Positions 10,691-22,005 of a stretch of DNA of 64,000 nt are shown here, in pieces. Under the pieces are notes generated by a model, which was given only the letters and a program-made list of their open reading frames with translations, was not told where the DNA came from and did no database searches. Source of the DNA: Babylonia areolata (taxonomy: Eukaryota > Mollusca > Gastropoda > Neogastropoda > Buccinidae); contig NC_134903.1 in NCBI RefSeq assembly GCF_041734735.1, positions 552,501-616,500 on the forward strand. The letters are read 5' to 3'. The number at the start of each line of letters is the position of its first letter. Position 1 is the stretch's first letter. The position numbers and the translations under genes were made by a program.

Positions 10691-12886
10691 GCAAGCCCAC
10701 AGAACAAGGCGGACAACACGGAAGCCGACCTTCACAAACGCTCCGTCCCTTCCCTCACGGCTGACACAGCGGATGTGGACGCGGACGGCGCTCTAGGTGG
10801 AGATGGCCCTGCCCCGCCCCCCCTGCCCTTGGACAAGCGGCCCTTCGACTCCATCTCTGCCTACAGCGGGCTGGACAGCTTCAACCGGATGCCGGCTGAA
10901 GCACACAGCAAGTGGCTGCACCGGAGGGCTCAGCTGGGGGCTACGAGCCTCGGAAAGAGGTCCTTCGATTCCATCTCCAGAACGGGGGTCATGGGCTCTT
11001 TCGGGAAACGGTCTTTCGACTCTATCTCCAGGACTGGCGTTATGGGTTCGTTCGGGAAGCGCTCCTTTGACCCTATTTCCGGTGCCGGTGTAATGGGTTC
11101 GTTCGGGAAGCGCTCCTTTGACCCTATTTCCGGTGCAGGTGTTATGGGATCATTTGGAAAGCGCTCCTTTGATTCCATATCCAGAACGGGAGTTATGGGT
11201 TCTTTCGGAAAGCGCTCATTTGATCCCATTTCTGGTGCAGGTGTTATGGGTTCATTCGGAAAACGCTCCTTTGATCCTATCTCTGGTGCAGGTGTTATGG
11301 GTTCGTTCGGAAAGCGCTCTTTTGACCCTATCTCTGGTGCAGGTGTTATGGGTTCGTTCGGAAAGCGCTCCTTTGATTCCATATCCAGAACAGGAGTTAT
11401 GGGTTCTTTTGGGAAACGCTCCTTTGACCCTATTTCTGGTGCGGGTGTTATGGGTTCGTTCGGGAAGCGCTCCTTTGATCCGATTTCCGGTACAGGTGTT
11501 ATGGGTTCTTTTGGGAAACGCTCCTTTGACCCTATTTCTGGCACTGGTGCAATGGGATCCTTTGGAAAACGTTCCTTTGATTCTATATCTAGAACAGGTG
11601 TAATGGGTTCTTTTGGGAAACGTTCCTTTGATCCTATTTCCGGAAATGGTGTCATGGGCTCTTTCGGGAAACGCTCCTTTGACCCTATCTCTGGTGCCGG
11701 TGTTATGGGATCCTTTGGAAAGCGCTCCTTTGACCCTATCTCTGGTGCCGGTGTTATGGGCTCCTTCGGAAAGCGCTCCTTTGACCCTATCTCTGGTGCC
11801 GGTGTTATGGGCTCCTTTGGAAAGCGCTCCTTTGACCCTATCTCTGGTACAGGTGTTATGGGCTCCTTCGGAAAGCGCTCCTTTGATTCTATTTCCAGAA
11901 CTGGCGTCATGGGCTCCTTTGGAAAGCGCTCATTTGATTCCATATCCAGAACAGGTGTCATGGGCTCCTTCGGAAAGCGCTCCTTTGACCCTATCTCTGG
12001 TGCAGGTGTTATGGGCTCTTTCGGAAAGCGCTCCTTTGATCCTATTTCCAGAACTGGCGTCATGGGCTCCTTTGGAAAGCGCTCATTTGATTCCATATCC
12101 AGAACAGGTGTCATGGGCTCCTTCGGAAAGCGCTCCTTTGACCCTATCTCTGGTACAGGTGTTATGGGCTCCTTCGGAAAGCGTTCCTTTGATCCTATTT
12201 CCAGAACTGGCGTCATGGGCTCCTTTGGAAAGCGCTCATTTGATTCCATATCCAGAACAGGTGTCATGGGCTCCTTCGGAAAGCGCTCCTTTGACCCTAT
12301 CTCTGGTGCAGGTGTTATGGGCTCCTTCGGAAAGCGCTCTTTCGATCCCATTTCCAGGACTGGGGTGATGGGCTCCTTCGGGAAGCGCTCCACAGACGAG
12401 GTGTCCAAGCGGCCGTTCGACTCCATTTCCGGGAAGGGGTTCCTGAGTCCCTTCACCAAGCAGTCCCTGGGTCCGCCCTCCCCGTCACGTGACGGCCCCG
12501 CGCACCGCTACTCCTACCTGCCCCTGCCCCCCACACACCTCTCCTCCCTGCACAAACGTAACACGGACACCAGCCCTGACGGAGATCTCTCCAGCCCCTT
12601 TTCCAAAAGAGCCTCGGAGGAGGAAGGGGACGAGGAGGGGGAGGAGGAGGGGGTGGTGGAGAAACGGCCCTTTGACTCCATTCACCACGGAACCTTCGCG
12701 GCGTTCGCCAAGCGGCCGTACTACTCCCGGCACCGCGGCTACACGTTCCGCATGAGGCCCTACAGGAGCCACGCCCCCAGGGATGATTCCCCGGGCATGG
12801 GGAAGAGGTCGTCCCCCCCTGCCGCCTCACCCTCCCTCCCACACAACATGGAGGCCGCCACGGCTGAGGAGGCGATGGAGGACTAA
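10691..12886 (+). CDS. pedal-peptide/orcokinin-superfamily neuropeptide precursor, main exon
   Basis: The exon starts after a TGTGTATTTCCAG acceptor and ends at TAA (12884-12886), about 731 codons. The frame stays open upstream only through microsatellite, so I place the start at the splice site; the signal-peptide exon is missing. After an N-terminal spacer come PFDSISAYSGLDSFN, then 28 perfect 17-residue repeats. A C-terminal part follows with PFDSISGKGFLSPF, an acidic spacer ending VVEKR, and PFDSIHHGTFAAFA. Lys-Arg or Arg-Arg convertase sites separate the units. Aplysia pedal peptide (PLDSVYGTHGMSGFA) has the same x-F/L-D-S-I/V...G...F frame, which is the basis for the family. Molluscan pedal peptides are secreted transmitters acting on foot muscle and cilia; that role here is inferred. 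The FG-KR ends predict C-terminal amidation. Unit choice, not function, is read directly. Confidence 0.9.
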   Translation, partial: ASPQNKADNTEADLHKRSVPSLTADTADVDADGALGGDGPAPPPLPLDKRPFDSISAYSGLDSFNRMPAEAHSKWLHRRAQLGATSLGKRSFDSISRTGVMGSFGKRSFDSISRTGVMGSFGKRSFDPISGAGVMGSFGKRSFDPISGAGVMGSFGKRSFDSISRTGVMGSFGKRSFDPISGAGVMGSFGKRSFDPISGAGVMGSFGKRSFDPISGAGVMGSFGKRSFDSISRTGVMGSFGKRSFDPISGAGVMGSFGKRSFDPISGTGVMGSFGKRSFDPISGTGAMGSFGKRSFDSISRTGVMGSFGKRSFDPISGNGVMGSFGKRSFDPISGAGVMGSFGKRSFDPISGAGVMGSFGKRSFDPISGAGVMGSFGKRSFDPISGTGVMGSFGKRSFDSISRTGVMGSFGKRSFDSISRTGVMGSFGKRSFDPISGAGVMGSFGKRSFDPISRTGVMGSFGKRSFDSISRTGVMGSFGKRSFDPISGTGVMGSFGKRSFDPISRTGVMGSFGKRSFDSISRTGVMGSFGKRSFDPISGAGVMGSFGKRSFDPISRTGVMGSFGKRSTDEVSKRPFDSISGKGFLSPFTKQSLGPPSPSRDGPAHRYSYLPLPPTHLSSLHKRNTDTSPDGDLSSPFSKRASEEEGDEEGEEEGVVEKRPFDSIHHGTFAAFAKRPYYSRHRGYTFRMRPYRSHAPRDDSPGMGKRSSPPAASPSLPHNMEAATAEEAMED
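10961..12388 (+). repeat. 28 x 51-bp in-frame coding repeat (mature peptides)
   Basis: Exactly 1,428 bp, or 28 units of 51 bp, with no indel. Counts by peptide are: SFDPISGAGVMGSFG 11, SFDSISRTGVMGSFG 9, SFDPISGTGVMGSFG 3, SFDPISRTGVMGSFG 3, SFDPISGTGAMGSFG 1, SFDPISGNGVMGSFG 1. Every unit ends in KR. Units 20-28 show a three-unit (153-bp) periodicity. Synonymous differences are frequent in the first half and rare in the second, consistent with recent homogenisation at the 3' side. Confidence 0.95.
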
Positions 12887-12889
12887 GTG

Positions 12890-14880
12890 GGTAGGGCGAC
12901 ATGGTGACAGTGTGACAGTGAGTGGTCAGGGCGACATGGTGACAGTGTGACAGTGAGTGGTCAGGGTGACGTGGAGACAGTGTGACAGGGAGTGGTTAGG
13001 GTGACATGGTGACAGCGTGACAGTGAGTGGTCAGGGCGACATGGTGACAGCGTGACAGGGAGTGGTTAGGGTGACATGGAGACAGTGTGACAGTGAGTGG
13101 TCAGGGCGACATGGTGACAGTGTGACAGTGAGTGGTCAGGGCGACATGGTGACAGCGTGACAGGGAGTGGTTAGGGCGACATGGAGACAGTGTGACAGTG
13201 TGAGTGGTTAGGGCGACATGGAGACAGTGTGACAGTGTGAGTGGTTAGGGCGACATGGAGACAGTGTGAGTGGTTAGGGTGACATGGAGACAGTGTGACA
13301 GTGTGAGTGGTTAGGGCGACATGGAGACAGTGTGAGTGGTTAGGGTGACATGGAGACAGTGTGAGTGGTTAGGGCGACATGGAGACAGTGTGACAGTGAG
13401 TGGTTAGGGTGACATGGAGACAGTGTGACAGTGAGTGGTTAGGGTGACATGGAGACAGTGTGAGTGGTGAGGGCGACATGGAGACAGTGTGAGTGGTTAG
13501 GGTGACATGGAGACAGTGAGTGGTTAGGGTGACATGGAGACAGTGAGTGGTTAGGGTGACATGGAGACAGTGTGAGTGGTTAGGGTGACATGGAGACAGT
13601 GTGAGTGGTTAGGGCGACATGGAGACAGTGTGAGTGGTTAGGGTGACATGGAGACAGTGTGAGTGGTGAGGGTGACATGGAGACAGTGTGACAGTGAGTG
13701 GTTAGGGTGACATGGAGACAGTGTGACAGTGAGTGGTTAGGGTGACATGGAGACAGTGAGTGGTTAGGGCGACATGGAGACAGTGTGAGTGGTTAGGGTG
13801 ACATGGAGACAGTGTGACAGTGAGTGGTTAGGGTGACATGGAGACAGTGTGACAGTGAGTGGTTAGGGCGACATGGAGACAGTGTGAGTGGTTAGGGCGA
13901 CATGGAGACAGTGTGACAGTGAGTGGTGAGGGTGACATGGAGACAGTGTGAGTGGTGAGGGCGACATGGAGACAGTGTGACAGTGAGTGGTTAGGGTGAC
14001 ATGGAGACAGTGTGAGTGGTTAGGGTGACATGGAGACAGTGTGAGTGGTTAGGGTGACATGGAGACAGTGTGAGTGGTTAGGGTGACATGGAGACAGTGT
14101 GACAGTGTGAGTGGTTAGGGCGACATGGAGACAGTGTGAGTGGTTAGGGTGACATGGAGACAGTGTGAGTGGTTAGGGTGACATGGAGACAGGGAGTGGT
14201 TAGGGTGACATGGAGACAGTGTGAGTGGTTAGGGTGACATGGAGACAGTGTGAGTGGTTAGGGTGACATGGAGACAGTGTGAGTGGTTAGGGCGACATGG
14301 AGACAGTGTGAGTGGTTAGGGTGACATGGAGACAGTGTGAGTGGTTAGGGTGACATGGAGACAGTGTGACAGTGTGAGTGGTTAGGGTGACATGGAGACA
14401 GTGTGAGTGGTTAGGGTGACATGGAGACAGTGTGACAGTGTGAGTGGTTAGGGCGACATGGAGACAGTGTGAGTGGTTAGGGTGACATGGAGACAGTGAG
14501 TGGTTAGGGTGACATGGAGACAGTGTGACAGTGTGACTGGTGAGGGTGACATGGAGACAGTGTGACAGTGAGTGGTTAGGGTGACATGGAGACAGGGAGT
14601 GGTTAGGGTGACATGGAGACAGTGTGACAGTGTGACTGGTGAGGGTGACATGGAGACAGTGAGTGGTTAGGGTGACATGGAGACAGTGAGTGGTTAGGGT
14701 GACATGGAGACAGTGAGTGGTTAGGGTGACATGGAGACAGTGTGACAGTGTGACTGGTGAGGGTGACATGGAGACAGTGTGAGTGGTTAGGGTGACATGG
14801 AGACAGTGAGTGGTTAGGGTGACATGGAGACAGTGTGACAGTGTGACTGGTGAGGGTGACATGGAGACAGTGTGACAGTG
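12890..14880. repeat. ~29-38-bp minisatellite forming the likely 3' UTR
   Basis: Units of GTGAGTGGTTAGGGTGACAT followed by GGAGACAGT, with an optional GTGACA insertion, begin within ten bases of the neuropeptide stop codon and continue for 2 kb. Early units have TGGTGACAG in place of TGGAGACAG. Confidence 0.95.
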
Positions 14881-15400
14881 TGTAAGAGCTCAGTGGTTTT
14901 GACCAGACAGGAGACAGAGACAGAAAGTGACAGTTTTGTAGACGAGTGAGTTGTTTGAGCGACACAGAGACAGAGACAGAAGTGACAGTTCTATAGACAA
15001 GTGAGTTGTTTGAGCGACACAGAGACAGAGACAGAAGTGACAGTTCTATAGACAAGTGAGTTGTTTGAGCGACACAGAGACAGAGACAGAAGTGGCAGTT
15101 CTATAGACAAGTGAGTTGTTTGAGCGACACAGAGACAGAGACAGAAGTGGCAGTTCTATGGACAAGTGAGTTGTTTGAGCGACACAGAGACAGAGACAGA
15201 AGTGGCAGTTCTATGGACAAGTGAGTTGTTTGAGCGACACAGAGACAGAGACAGAAGTGACAGTTCTATGGACAAGTCAGTTGTTTGAGCGACACAGAGA
15301 CAGAGACAGAGACAGAGACAGAAGTGGCAGTTCTATGGACAAGTGAGTTGTTTGAGCGACACAGAGACAGAAAGTAGCAGTTGAATGATTGTGACCGGCA
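14881..15400. repeat. ~55-bp minisatellite (GACAAGTGAGTTGTTTGAGC)
   Basis: About eight units containing GACAAGTGAGTTGTTTGAGC, ACACAGAGACAGAGACAG and AAGTGRCAGTTCTAT. One unit (15290-15320) has an expanded GACAGA run. Confidence 0.9.
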
Positions 15401-15586
15401 CAAAGAGCAGTGAGTGGTTTCAGTGACAGTCAGTTTCTGGATTGGGGACCACATGTGTACAGGGACATAACCAGGCATCATCGCCCTGCTGTCTGTCTAG
15501 AACGATTGTCTCCCCTGCTTTGGGTGTCTGATACGAACAAACTGAAGACACGTTCACTTTGGGAGAGCAGCGTCAAACACTACAAA

Positions 15587-15592
15587 AATAAA
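15587..15592 (+). terminator. candidate poly(A) signal of the neuropeptide gene
   Basis: AATAAA is the first clear hexamer downstream of the stop at 12886. If used, it gives a ~2.7-kb 3' UTR made mostly of minisatellite. This is inference only. Confidence 0.3.
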
Positions 15593-15689
15593 AAAAATAA
15601 TAAAATATATGTTCGCATTTGTATTTTGCGATTTCGTTTGAGTGGTGTGGAGTGAGTGGGAAAAGAAACGACCGTTCTGTTGTAAGCAA

Positions 15690-16100
15690 ACAAACAAATA
15701 TCAATAAGAAACAACCAAAAAACAGAAACACCAACAAATTGTCAGACTATCAATAAGAAACAACCAAAAAACAGAAACACCAACAAATTGTCAGACTATC
15801 AATAAGAAACAACCAAACAACAAAAACAACAAACTGTCAGTCTATCAACAAGAAACAACCAAACAACAAACTAAAACATGGTCAGTCTATTAACAACAAA
15901 CAACCTATCAACAATAACCACACATTGTCAGACTATCACAACAAACAACCAATCAACAATAACAACAAACTAAAACATCGTCAGTCTATTAACAACAAAC
16001 AACCTATCAACAATAACAACAAACTAAAACATGGTCAGTCTATTAACAACAAACAACCAAACAACAATAACAACAAACAAACATCGAGGAACAACCAAAC
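15690..16100. repeat. CAA-rich degenerate tandem repeat
   Basis: Repeats of CAATAAGAAACAACCAA and TCAACAATAACAACAAACTA with TTGTCAGACTA or TGGTCAGTCTA links. Confidence 0.85.
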
Positions 16101-17975
16101 AGACAGGACAGGGTTGACAGGAAACAAAGCACCAGACAGTGGAATGGATGGCTGATGTCAGGACAGGGTTGACAGGAAACAAAGCACCAGACAGTGGAAT
16201 GGATGACTGATGTCAGGACAGGGTTGACAGGAAACAAAGCACCAGACAGTGGAATAGATGGCTGATGTCAGGGTTGACAGGAAACACAGCACCAGACAGT
16301 GGAATGGATTACTGATGTCAGGACAGGATTGACAGGAAACAAAGCACCAGGACAGTGGAATGGATGGCTGATGTCAGGACAGGATTGACAGGAAACAAAG
16401 CACCAGACAGTGGAATGGATGGCTGATGTCAGGACAGGGTTGACAGGAAACAAAGCACCAGACAGTGGAATGGATGGCTGATGTCAGGACAGGATTGACA
16501 GGAAACAAAGCACCAGACAGTGGAATGGATGGCTGATGTCAGGACAGGGTTGACAGGAAACAAAGCACCAGACAGTGGAATGGATGGCTGATGTCAGGAC
16601 AGGGTTGACAGGAAACAAAGCACCAGACAGTGGAATGGATGGCTGATGTCAGGACAGGGTTGACAGGAAACAAAGCACCAGACAGTGGAATGGATGGCTG
16701 ATGTCAGGGTTGACAGGAAACAAAGCACCAGACAGTGGAATGGATGACTGATGTCAGGACAGGGTTGACAGGAAACAAAGCACCAGACAGTGGAATGGAT
16801 GGCTGATGTCAGGACAGGGTTGACAGGAAACAAAGCACCAGACAATGGAATGGATGGCTGATGTCAGGACAGGATTGACAGGAAACAAAGCACCAGACAG
16901 TGGAATGGATGGCTGATGTCAGGACAGGATTGACAGGAAACAAAGCACCAGACAGTGGAATGGATGGCTGATGTCAGGACAGGGTTGACAGGAAACAAAG
17001 CACCAGACAGTGGAATGGATGGCTGATGTCAGGACAGGGTTGACAGGAAACAAAGCACCAGACAGTGGAATGGATGGCTGATGTCAGGGTTGACAGGAAA
17101 CACAGCACCAGACAGTGGAATGGATGGCTGATGACAGAACAGGGTTGACAGGAAACAAAGCACCAGACAGTGGAATGGATGGCTGATGTCAGGGTTGACA
17201 GGAAACAAAGCACCAGACAGTGGAATGGATGGCTGATGTCAGGGTTGACAGGAAACAAAGCACCAGACAGTGGAATGGATGGCTGATGTCAGGACAGGGT
17301 TGACAGGAAACAAAGCACCAGACAGTGGAATGGATGGCTGATGACAGGACAGGGTTGACAGGAAACAAAGCACCAGACAGTGGAATGGATGACTGATGTC
17401 AGGGTTGACAGGAAACACAGCACCAGACAGTGGAATGGATGGCTGATGACAGGACAGGGTTGACAGGAAACAAAGCACCAGACAGTGGAATGGATGGCTG
17501 ATGTCAGGGTTGACAGGAAACAAAGCACCAGACAGTGGAATGGATGGCTGATGTCAGGACAGGGTTGACAGGAAACACAGCACCAGACAGTGGAATGGAT
17601 GACTGATGTCAGGACAGGGTTGACAGGAAACAAAGCACCAGACAGTGGAATGGATGGCTGATGTCAGGACAGGGTTGACAGGAAACAAAGCACCAGACAG
17701 TGGAATGGATGGCTGATGACAGGACAGGGTTGACAGGAAACAAAGCACCAGACAGTGGAATGGATGGCTGATGTCAGGACAGGGTTGACAGGAAACAAAG
17801 CACCAGACAGTGGAATGGATGGCTGATGTCAGGACAGGGTTGACAGGAAACAAAACACCAGACAGTGGAATGGATGACTGATGACAGGACAGGGTTGACA
17901 GGAAACAAAGCACCAGACAGTGGAATGGATGACTGATGTCAGGGTTGACAGGAAACAAAGCACCAGACAAAAACT
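16101..17975. repeat. 55-bp minisatellite, about 35 copies
   Basis: Unit GACAGTGGAATGGATGGCTG, ATGTCAGGACAGGGTTGACA, GGAAACAAAGCACCA (55 bp). A 47-bp variant lacks the duplicated AGGACAGG. Copies are very similar, so the expansion is recent. Reverse-strand open frames with many Cys are artefacts of the repeat. Confidence 0.95.
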
Positions 17976-18249
17976 GAAAGTCCACAATCAGATCTTCCGA
18001 AAACAAGTAGAGTCAAACATATGATCTCATCAGCGAAGACAAACTTCTTTTCATTTCAAGGTCACGATGCCACATCCACCAAATCTCTTTACTCTATCAT
18101 GTCAAATCTTCTCGCTACTGCCAAAAAAGACTCCTCTTCCTTCTGTCTACACTTTATCTGAACTCCCCAATGTCTTCTCCTCATTCTTTTTCGACAAAGT
18201 CCAAAATATTCGTACCGTCTTTGACCAAATGCCTTTCCAAGCTGCTCAT
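17976..18249. other. unassigned unique sequence
   Basis: No convincing exon or repeat. One short forward frame is rich in Pro/Ser/Phe and unrecognised. Confidence 0.35.
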
Positions 18250-18487
18250 CCTAATCCTCAGTTCAACGGGGTGGGGTGGTGGGGTGGTGGGGGTGTGGCC
18301 AGTTCATACCCACAGGTCAGTATGCTGCTGGGTCAGATGGGCTTGGGGTCACACAGTTAGGGTCAGGGTCACACAGTCAGGGTCAGGGTCACACAGTCAG
18401 TGTCAGCCACAACACGGGGCCTCTTGGGGAGTCCTGTTCACGATTCTGACCAACACTGCGGGTGGTGATGACGACGACGACGACGAC

Positions 18488-18522
<35 letters not shown>

Positions 18523-18525
18523 CAT
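18250..18525 (+). mobile_element. diverged retroposon fragment plus (GAC/GAT)n
   Basis: GGCCAGTTCATACCCACAGG through CTGACCAACACTGCGGGTGG parallels the body of the retroposon at 7030-7175. It ends in (GAC)n(GAT)n at 18466-18522. A GGGTCACACAGTCAGGGTCA segment is triplicated. Confidence 0.5.
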
Positions 18526-19045
18526 TGTGGGCATTTACATAGCGCCTGTTCTCGGTCGGAGACACAGCTCTAAGCTTTTTACAAACTCGGGGTCATTGGC
18601 ACCACAGGCTGCCTTCCTGGATAGAGCCGACTGACAGCTGCCATTGGGCGCTCATCATTCGTTTCCTGTGCCATTCAATCGTGTTTCAGTTACGATTACG
18701 TACACTCACACACAGACATGTAACATTTACCGTATTACCGTTTCGTTTATTTACCCCGCCATGTAGGTAGCCATACTCCATTTTCCGGGGTGTGCATGCT
18801 GGGTACGTTCTTGTTCCCACAGAACGCTGACATGGATTGCGGGATCTTTAACGTGAGTATTTGATCTGCGTGTGTATACACACGACGGGGGTCCAGGCAC
18901 AAGCAGGTCTGCCCATATGCTGACCTTGGAGATCGGAAAAATTTCCAACCTTTACCCACCAGGCGCCGTTACCAAGATTCGAACCAGAGACCCTCAGATT
19001 GAAAGTCCAAAGCTTTCACCACTCGGCCATTGCGCCCGTCAGGTA
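18523..19045 (-). mobile_element. tRNA-derived SINE, reverse orientation
   Basis: On the minus strand the element begins with GGGCGCAATGGCCGAGTGG. It has an A box at 19017-19029 and a B box (GGTTCGAATCT) at 18975-18985. A long body with ACCCAGCATGCACACCCCGG and a 3' end GCGCTATGTAAATGCCCACA abuts the ATC-type microsatellite. The head and body match a widespread molluscan tRNA-SINE pattern known to me. Confidence 0.7.
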
Positions 19046-19164
19046 CCTGTACCTTTCAGCCTGGCCAACTCCCGGATACAGTGAGAGGTATGACGGATGT
19101 CTGGCATCTGCGCCTTTATGTTCCTGCAGATCGGTCCAACCTACACCTACACTGAACAAACTTG

Positions 19165-19725
19165 ACCACGTTGAAAGGCTGCAAACTTTGAAACTGAAAC
19201 TGAAAGTGGACCACGTTGACGGTAAGACAAAGGCACTCTGATACCATGACACTGAAACTGAAAGTGGACCACGTTGACGGTAAGACAAATGCACTCTGAT
19301 ACCTTGACACTGAAACTGAAACTGAAAGTGGACCACGTTGACGGTAAGACAAATGCACTCTGACACCTTGACACTGAAACTGAAACTGAAAGTGGACCAC
19401 GTTGACGGTAAGACAAAGGCACTCTGATACCATGACACTGAAACTGAAAGTGGACCACGTTGACGGTAAGACAAATGCACTCTGATACCATGACACTGAA
19501 ACTGAAGCTGAAAGTGAACCACGTTGACGGTAAGACAAATGCACTCTGATACCATGACACTGAAACTGAAAGTGGACCACGTTGACGGTAAGACAAATGC
19601 ACTCTGATACCATGACACTGAAACTGAAAGTGGACCACGTTGACGGTAAGACAAATGCACTCTGATACCATGACACTGAAACTGAAAGTGGACCACGTTG
19701 ACGGTAAGACAAAAGCACTTGCAGA
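19165..19725. repeat. ~60-66-bp minisatellite (GTGGACCACGTTGACGGTAA)
   Basis: Nine units of ACTGAAACTGAAAGTGGACC, ACGTTGACGGTAAGACAAAT and GCACTCTGATACC. They vary by one ACTGAA hexamer, so lengths differ by 6 bp. Confidence 0.95.
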
Positions 19726-19839
19726 CAGAAATAAGAAGTTTAAAAAAAATATGGATGGCCCTGCTCTTTGGCAACACGCTCTCCCAGGGGAGAGCAGCCC
19801 GCACTTCATATAACCTGCTGTGATAAAAAAATAATAATA

Positions 19840-20075
19840 CAATGCAGTACAATGCAATACAGTACAATGCAATACAGTACAATGCAATGCAATGCAATAT
19901 AATACGATACAGTTTCAGTTTCAGTTTCAGTAGCTCAAGGAGGCGTCACTGCGTTCGGACAAATCCATATACGCTACAACACATCTGCCAAGCAGATGCC
20001 TGACCAGCAGCGTTATCCAACGCGCTTAGTCAGGCCTTGAGAAAACAACAACAACAACAACAACAACAACAAAAA
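19840..20075 (+). mobile_element. SINE with CAGTTT head and (AAC)n tail
   Basis: AATGCAATAC-type repeats precede TCAGTTTCAGTTTCAGTAGC, then GGAGGCGTCACTGCGTTCGG, CAAGCAGATGCCTGACCAGC and CGCGCTTAGTCAGGCCTTGA, then (AAC)n at 20044-20070. I recognise this as a common molluscan dispersed element. No clear Pol III boxes are seen. Confidence 0.6.
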
Positions 20076-20450
20076 ACACAATACAAAACAATGCAATGCA
20101 ATGCAAAATAATACAATACAAAACAATGGTCTACAGAAGAGCGCAGATAGCGCCAAACGAATAGTGGTGGGGGACTGCCTCGGACGACAGTCCATGGGAA
20201 ACAACTCTTTCTGCACGGATCCTTCTGTTTCACTGAAGCCCAAGATCCCATGGCAAGATGAACCTGGTCCTCTGGCAAACCTCTGTGGAAAGAATTCCAC
20301 TCTGATGGGTACACGGCTACACATGGAAGCACTCAAGGCCTAACTGGTGCACAGGGTTTTGCCTGGCACATGTAGTGTCGCGCATATGGATGTGTCCGAA
20401 GGCAGAAAACCTGAAACTGACGGTTTGCTCCCCTGCAGTGAGTGCTCCGC
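20076..20450. other. unassigned unique sequence
   Basis: Unique sequence after the SINE tail. No exon recognised. Confidence 0.35.
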
Positions 20451-20454
20451 GTTT

Positions 20455-21345
20455 ATTTGATCCGATATATAATATACAGCAAACGTTGCTCACACTATTT
20501 TGTGAAAGTCCCAAGAAAAGCTTTGATCGATATATAATATAAAACAAAGGTTGCTCACACTGTTTTGTGAAAGTCCCAAGAAAAGCTTTGATCGATATAT
20601 AATATACAGCAAACGTTGCTCACACAATTTTGTGAAAGTCCCAAGAAAAGCTTTGATCGATATATAATATACAGCAAACGTTGCTCACACTATTTTGTGA
20701 AAGTCCCAAGAAAAGCTTTGATCGATATATAATATACAGCAAACGTTGCTCACACTATTTTGTGAAAGTCCCAAGAAAAGCTTTGATCGATATATAATAT
20801 ACAGCAAACGTTGCTCACACTATTTTGTGAAAGTCCCAAGAAAAGCTTTGATCGATATATAATATACAGCAAACGTTGCTCACACTGTTTTGTGAAAGTC
20901 CCAAGAAAAGCTTTGATCCGATATATAATATACAGCAAACGTTGCTCACACTATTTTGTGAAAGTCCCAAGAAAAGCTTTGATCGATATATAATATACAG
21001 CAAACGTTGCTCACACTGTTTTGTGAAAGTCCCAAGAAAAGCTTTGATCCGATATATAATATGAAACAAACGTTGCTCACACTGTTTTGTGAAAGTCCCA
21101 AGAAAAGCTTTGATCCGATATATAATATACAGCAAACGTTGCTCACACTGTTTTGTGAAAGTCCCAAGAAAAGCTTTGATCCGATATATAATATACAGCA
21201 AACGTTGCTCACACAATTTTGTGAAAGTCCCAAGAAAAGCTTTGATCCGATATATAATATACAGCAAACGTTGCTCACACTATTTTGTGAAAGTCCCAAG
21301 AAAAGCTTTGATCGATATATAATATAAAACAAAGGTTGCTCACAT
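20455..21345. repeat. 61-62-bp minisatellite, about 14 copies
   Basis: Unit GATCGATATATAATATACAG, CAAACGTTGCTCACACTATT, TTGTGAAAGTCCCAAGAAAA, GCTTT. A one-base GATC/GATCC difference alternates between copies. Copies are nearly identical. Confidence 0.95.
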
Positions 21346-21514
21346 TATATGAAAGAACCGTGCGTGAAGTTTACTTTCAGGAAGGCTGTGCAACTTTTTT
21401 TTCTGGAGCAAAGTCTTTTAATTCTATCTAAAAAAAAAAAATGTTCGCACAGGATTCGTTTGATCTTTCTCTTTTTGTGATGTACACTATGTTGTAGATA
21501 CAAAACAGTGATCG

Positions 21515-21516
21515 AG

Positions 21517-21609
<93 letters not shown>

Positions 21610-21806
21610 GTTGTCTGTGTCTGTATGTGTGTGTGATCATCTTTTGACTATATTTTTGCTGCTCTATTTTCAAACTTGGTGTTGGTGAACAACACGCGTG
21701 CATGCACTTAGACAAATGCACACACACACACACACACACACATACACACACACCTCCGCGTGCGCACGGGCATACAAATCACACATGAATGCACATATAG
21801 GCGAAA

Positions 21807-21870
<64 letters not shown>
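21515..21870. repeat. (GT)n, (CA)n and (GA)n microsatellites
   Basis: GT at 21518-21612, CA at 21718-21752 and GA at 21808-21867. Confidence 0.95.
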
Positions 21871-21871
<1 letters not shown>

Positions 21872-21948
21872 GAGATACAGAGAGAGAGCAATGTACCATC
21901 GAAATACCATTAGACACATAAGCCAATATTTTATACTGCAATATTTGT

Positions 21949-21954
21949 TTTATT
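21949..21954 (-). terminator. candidate poly(A) signal of the lipoprotein gene
   Basis: AATAAA on the minus strand, about 710 nt downstream of the stop codon. The interval between is mostly the 22006-22530 minisatellite. No closer hexamer is visible. Inference. Confidence 0.35.
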
Positions 21955-22005
21955 CATCACGGTTTGTGGAGATGCACATATCAACATCTAATATATAGCG
22001 AATGG

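Noticed and set aside
10930-12459. 509-codon antisense frame across the peptide array, and a forward +2 frame rich in LWAPSESAPL
   Set aside because: A 51-bp unit keeps any stop-free frame open. The sense frame has dibasic sites, family motifs and codon-level constraint, and the others have none.
16043-18006. Cys-containing reverse-strand frames (FPVNPVLTSAIHSTVWC)
   Set aside because: Repeat artefact of the 55-bp minisatellite.
20455-21345. Regularly spaced repeats resembling a CRISPR array
   Set aside because: The units are contiguous and near identical with no unique spacers. This is a eukaryotic minisatellite.
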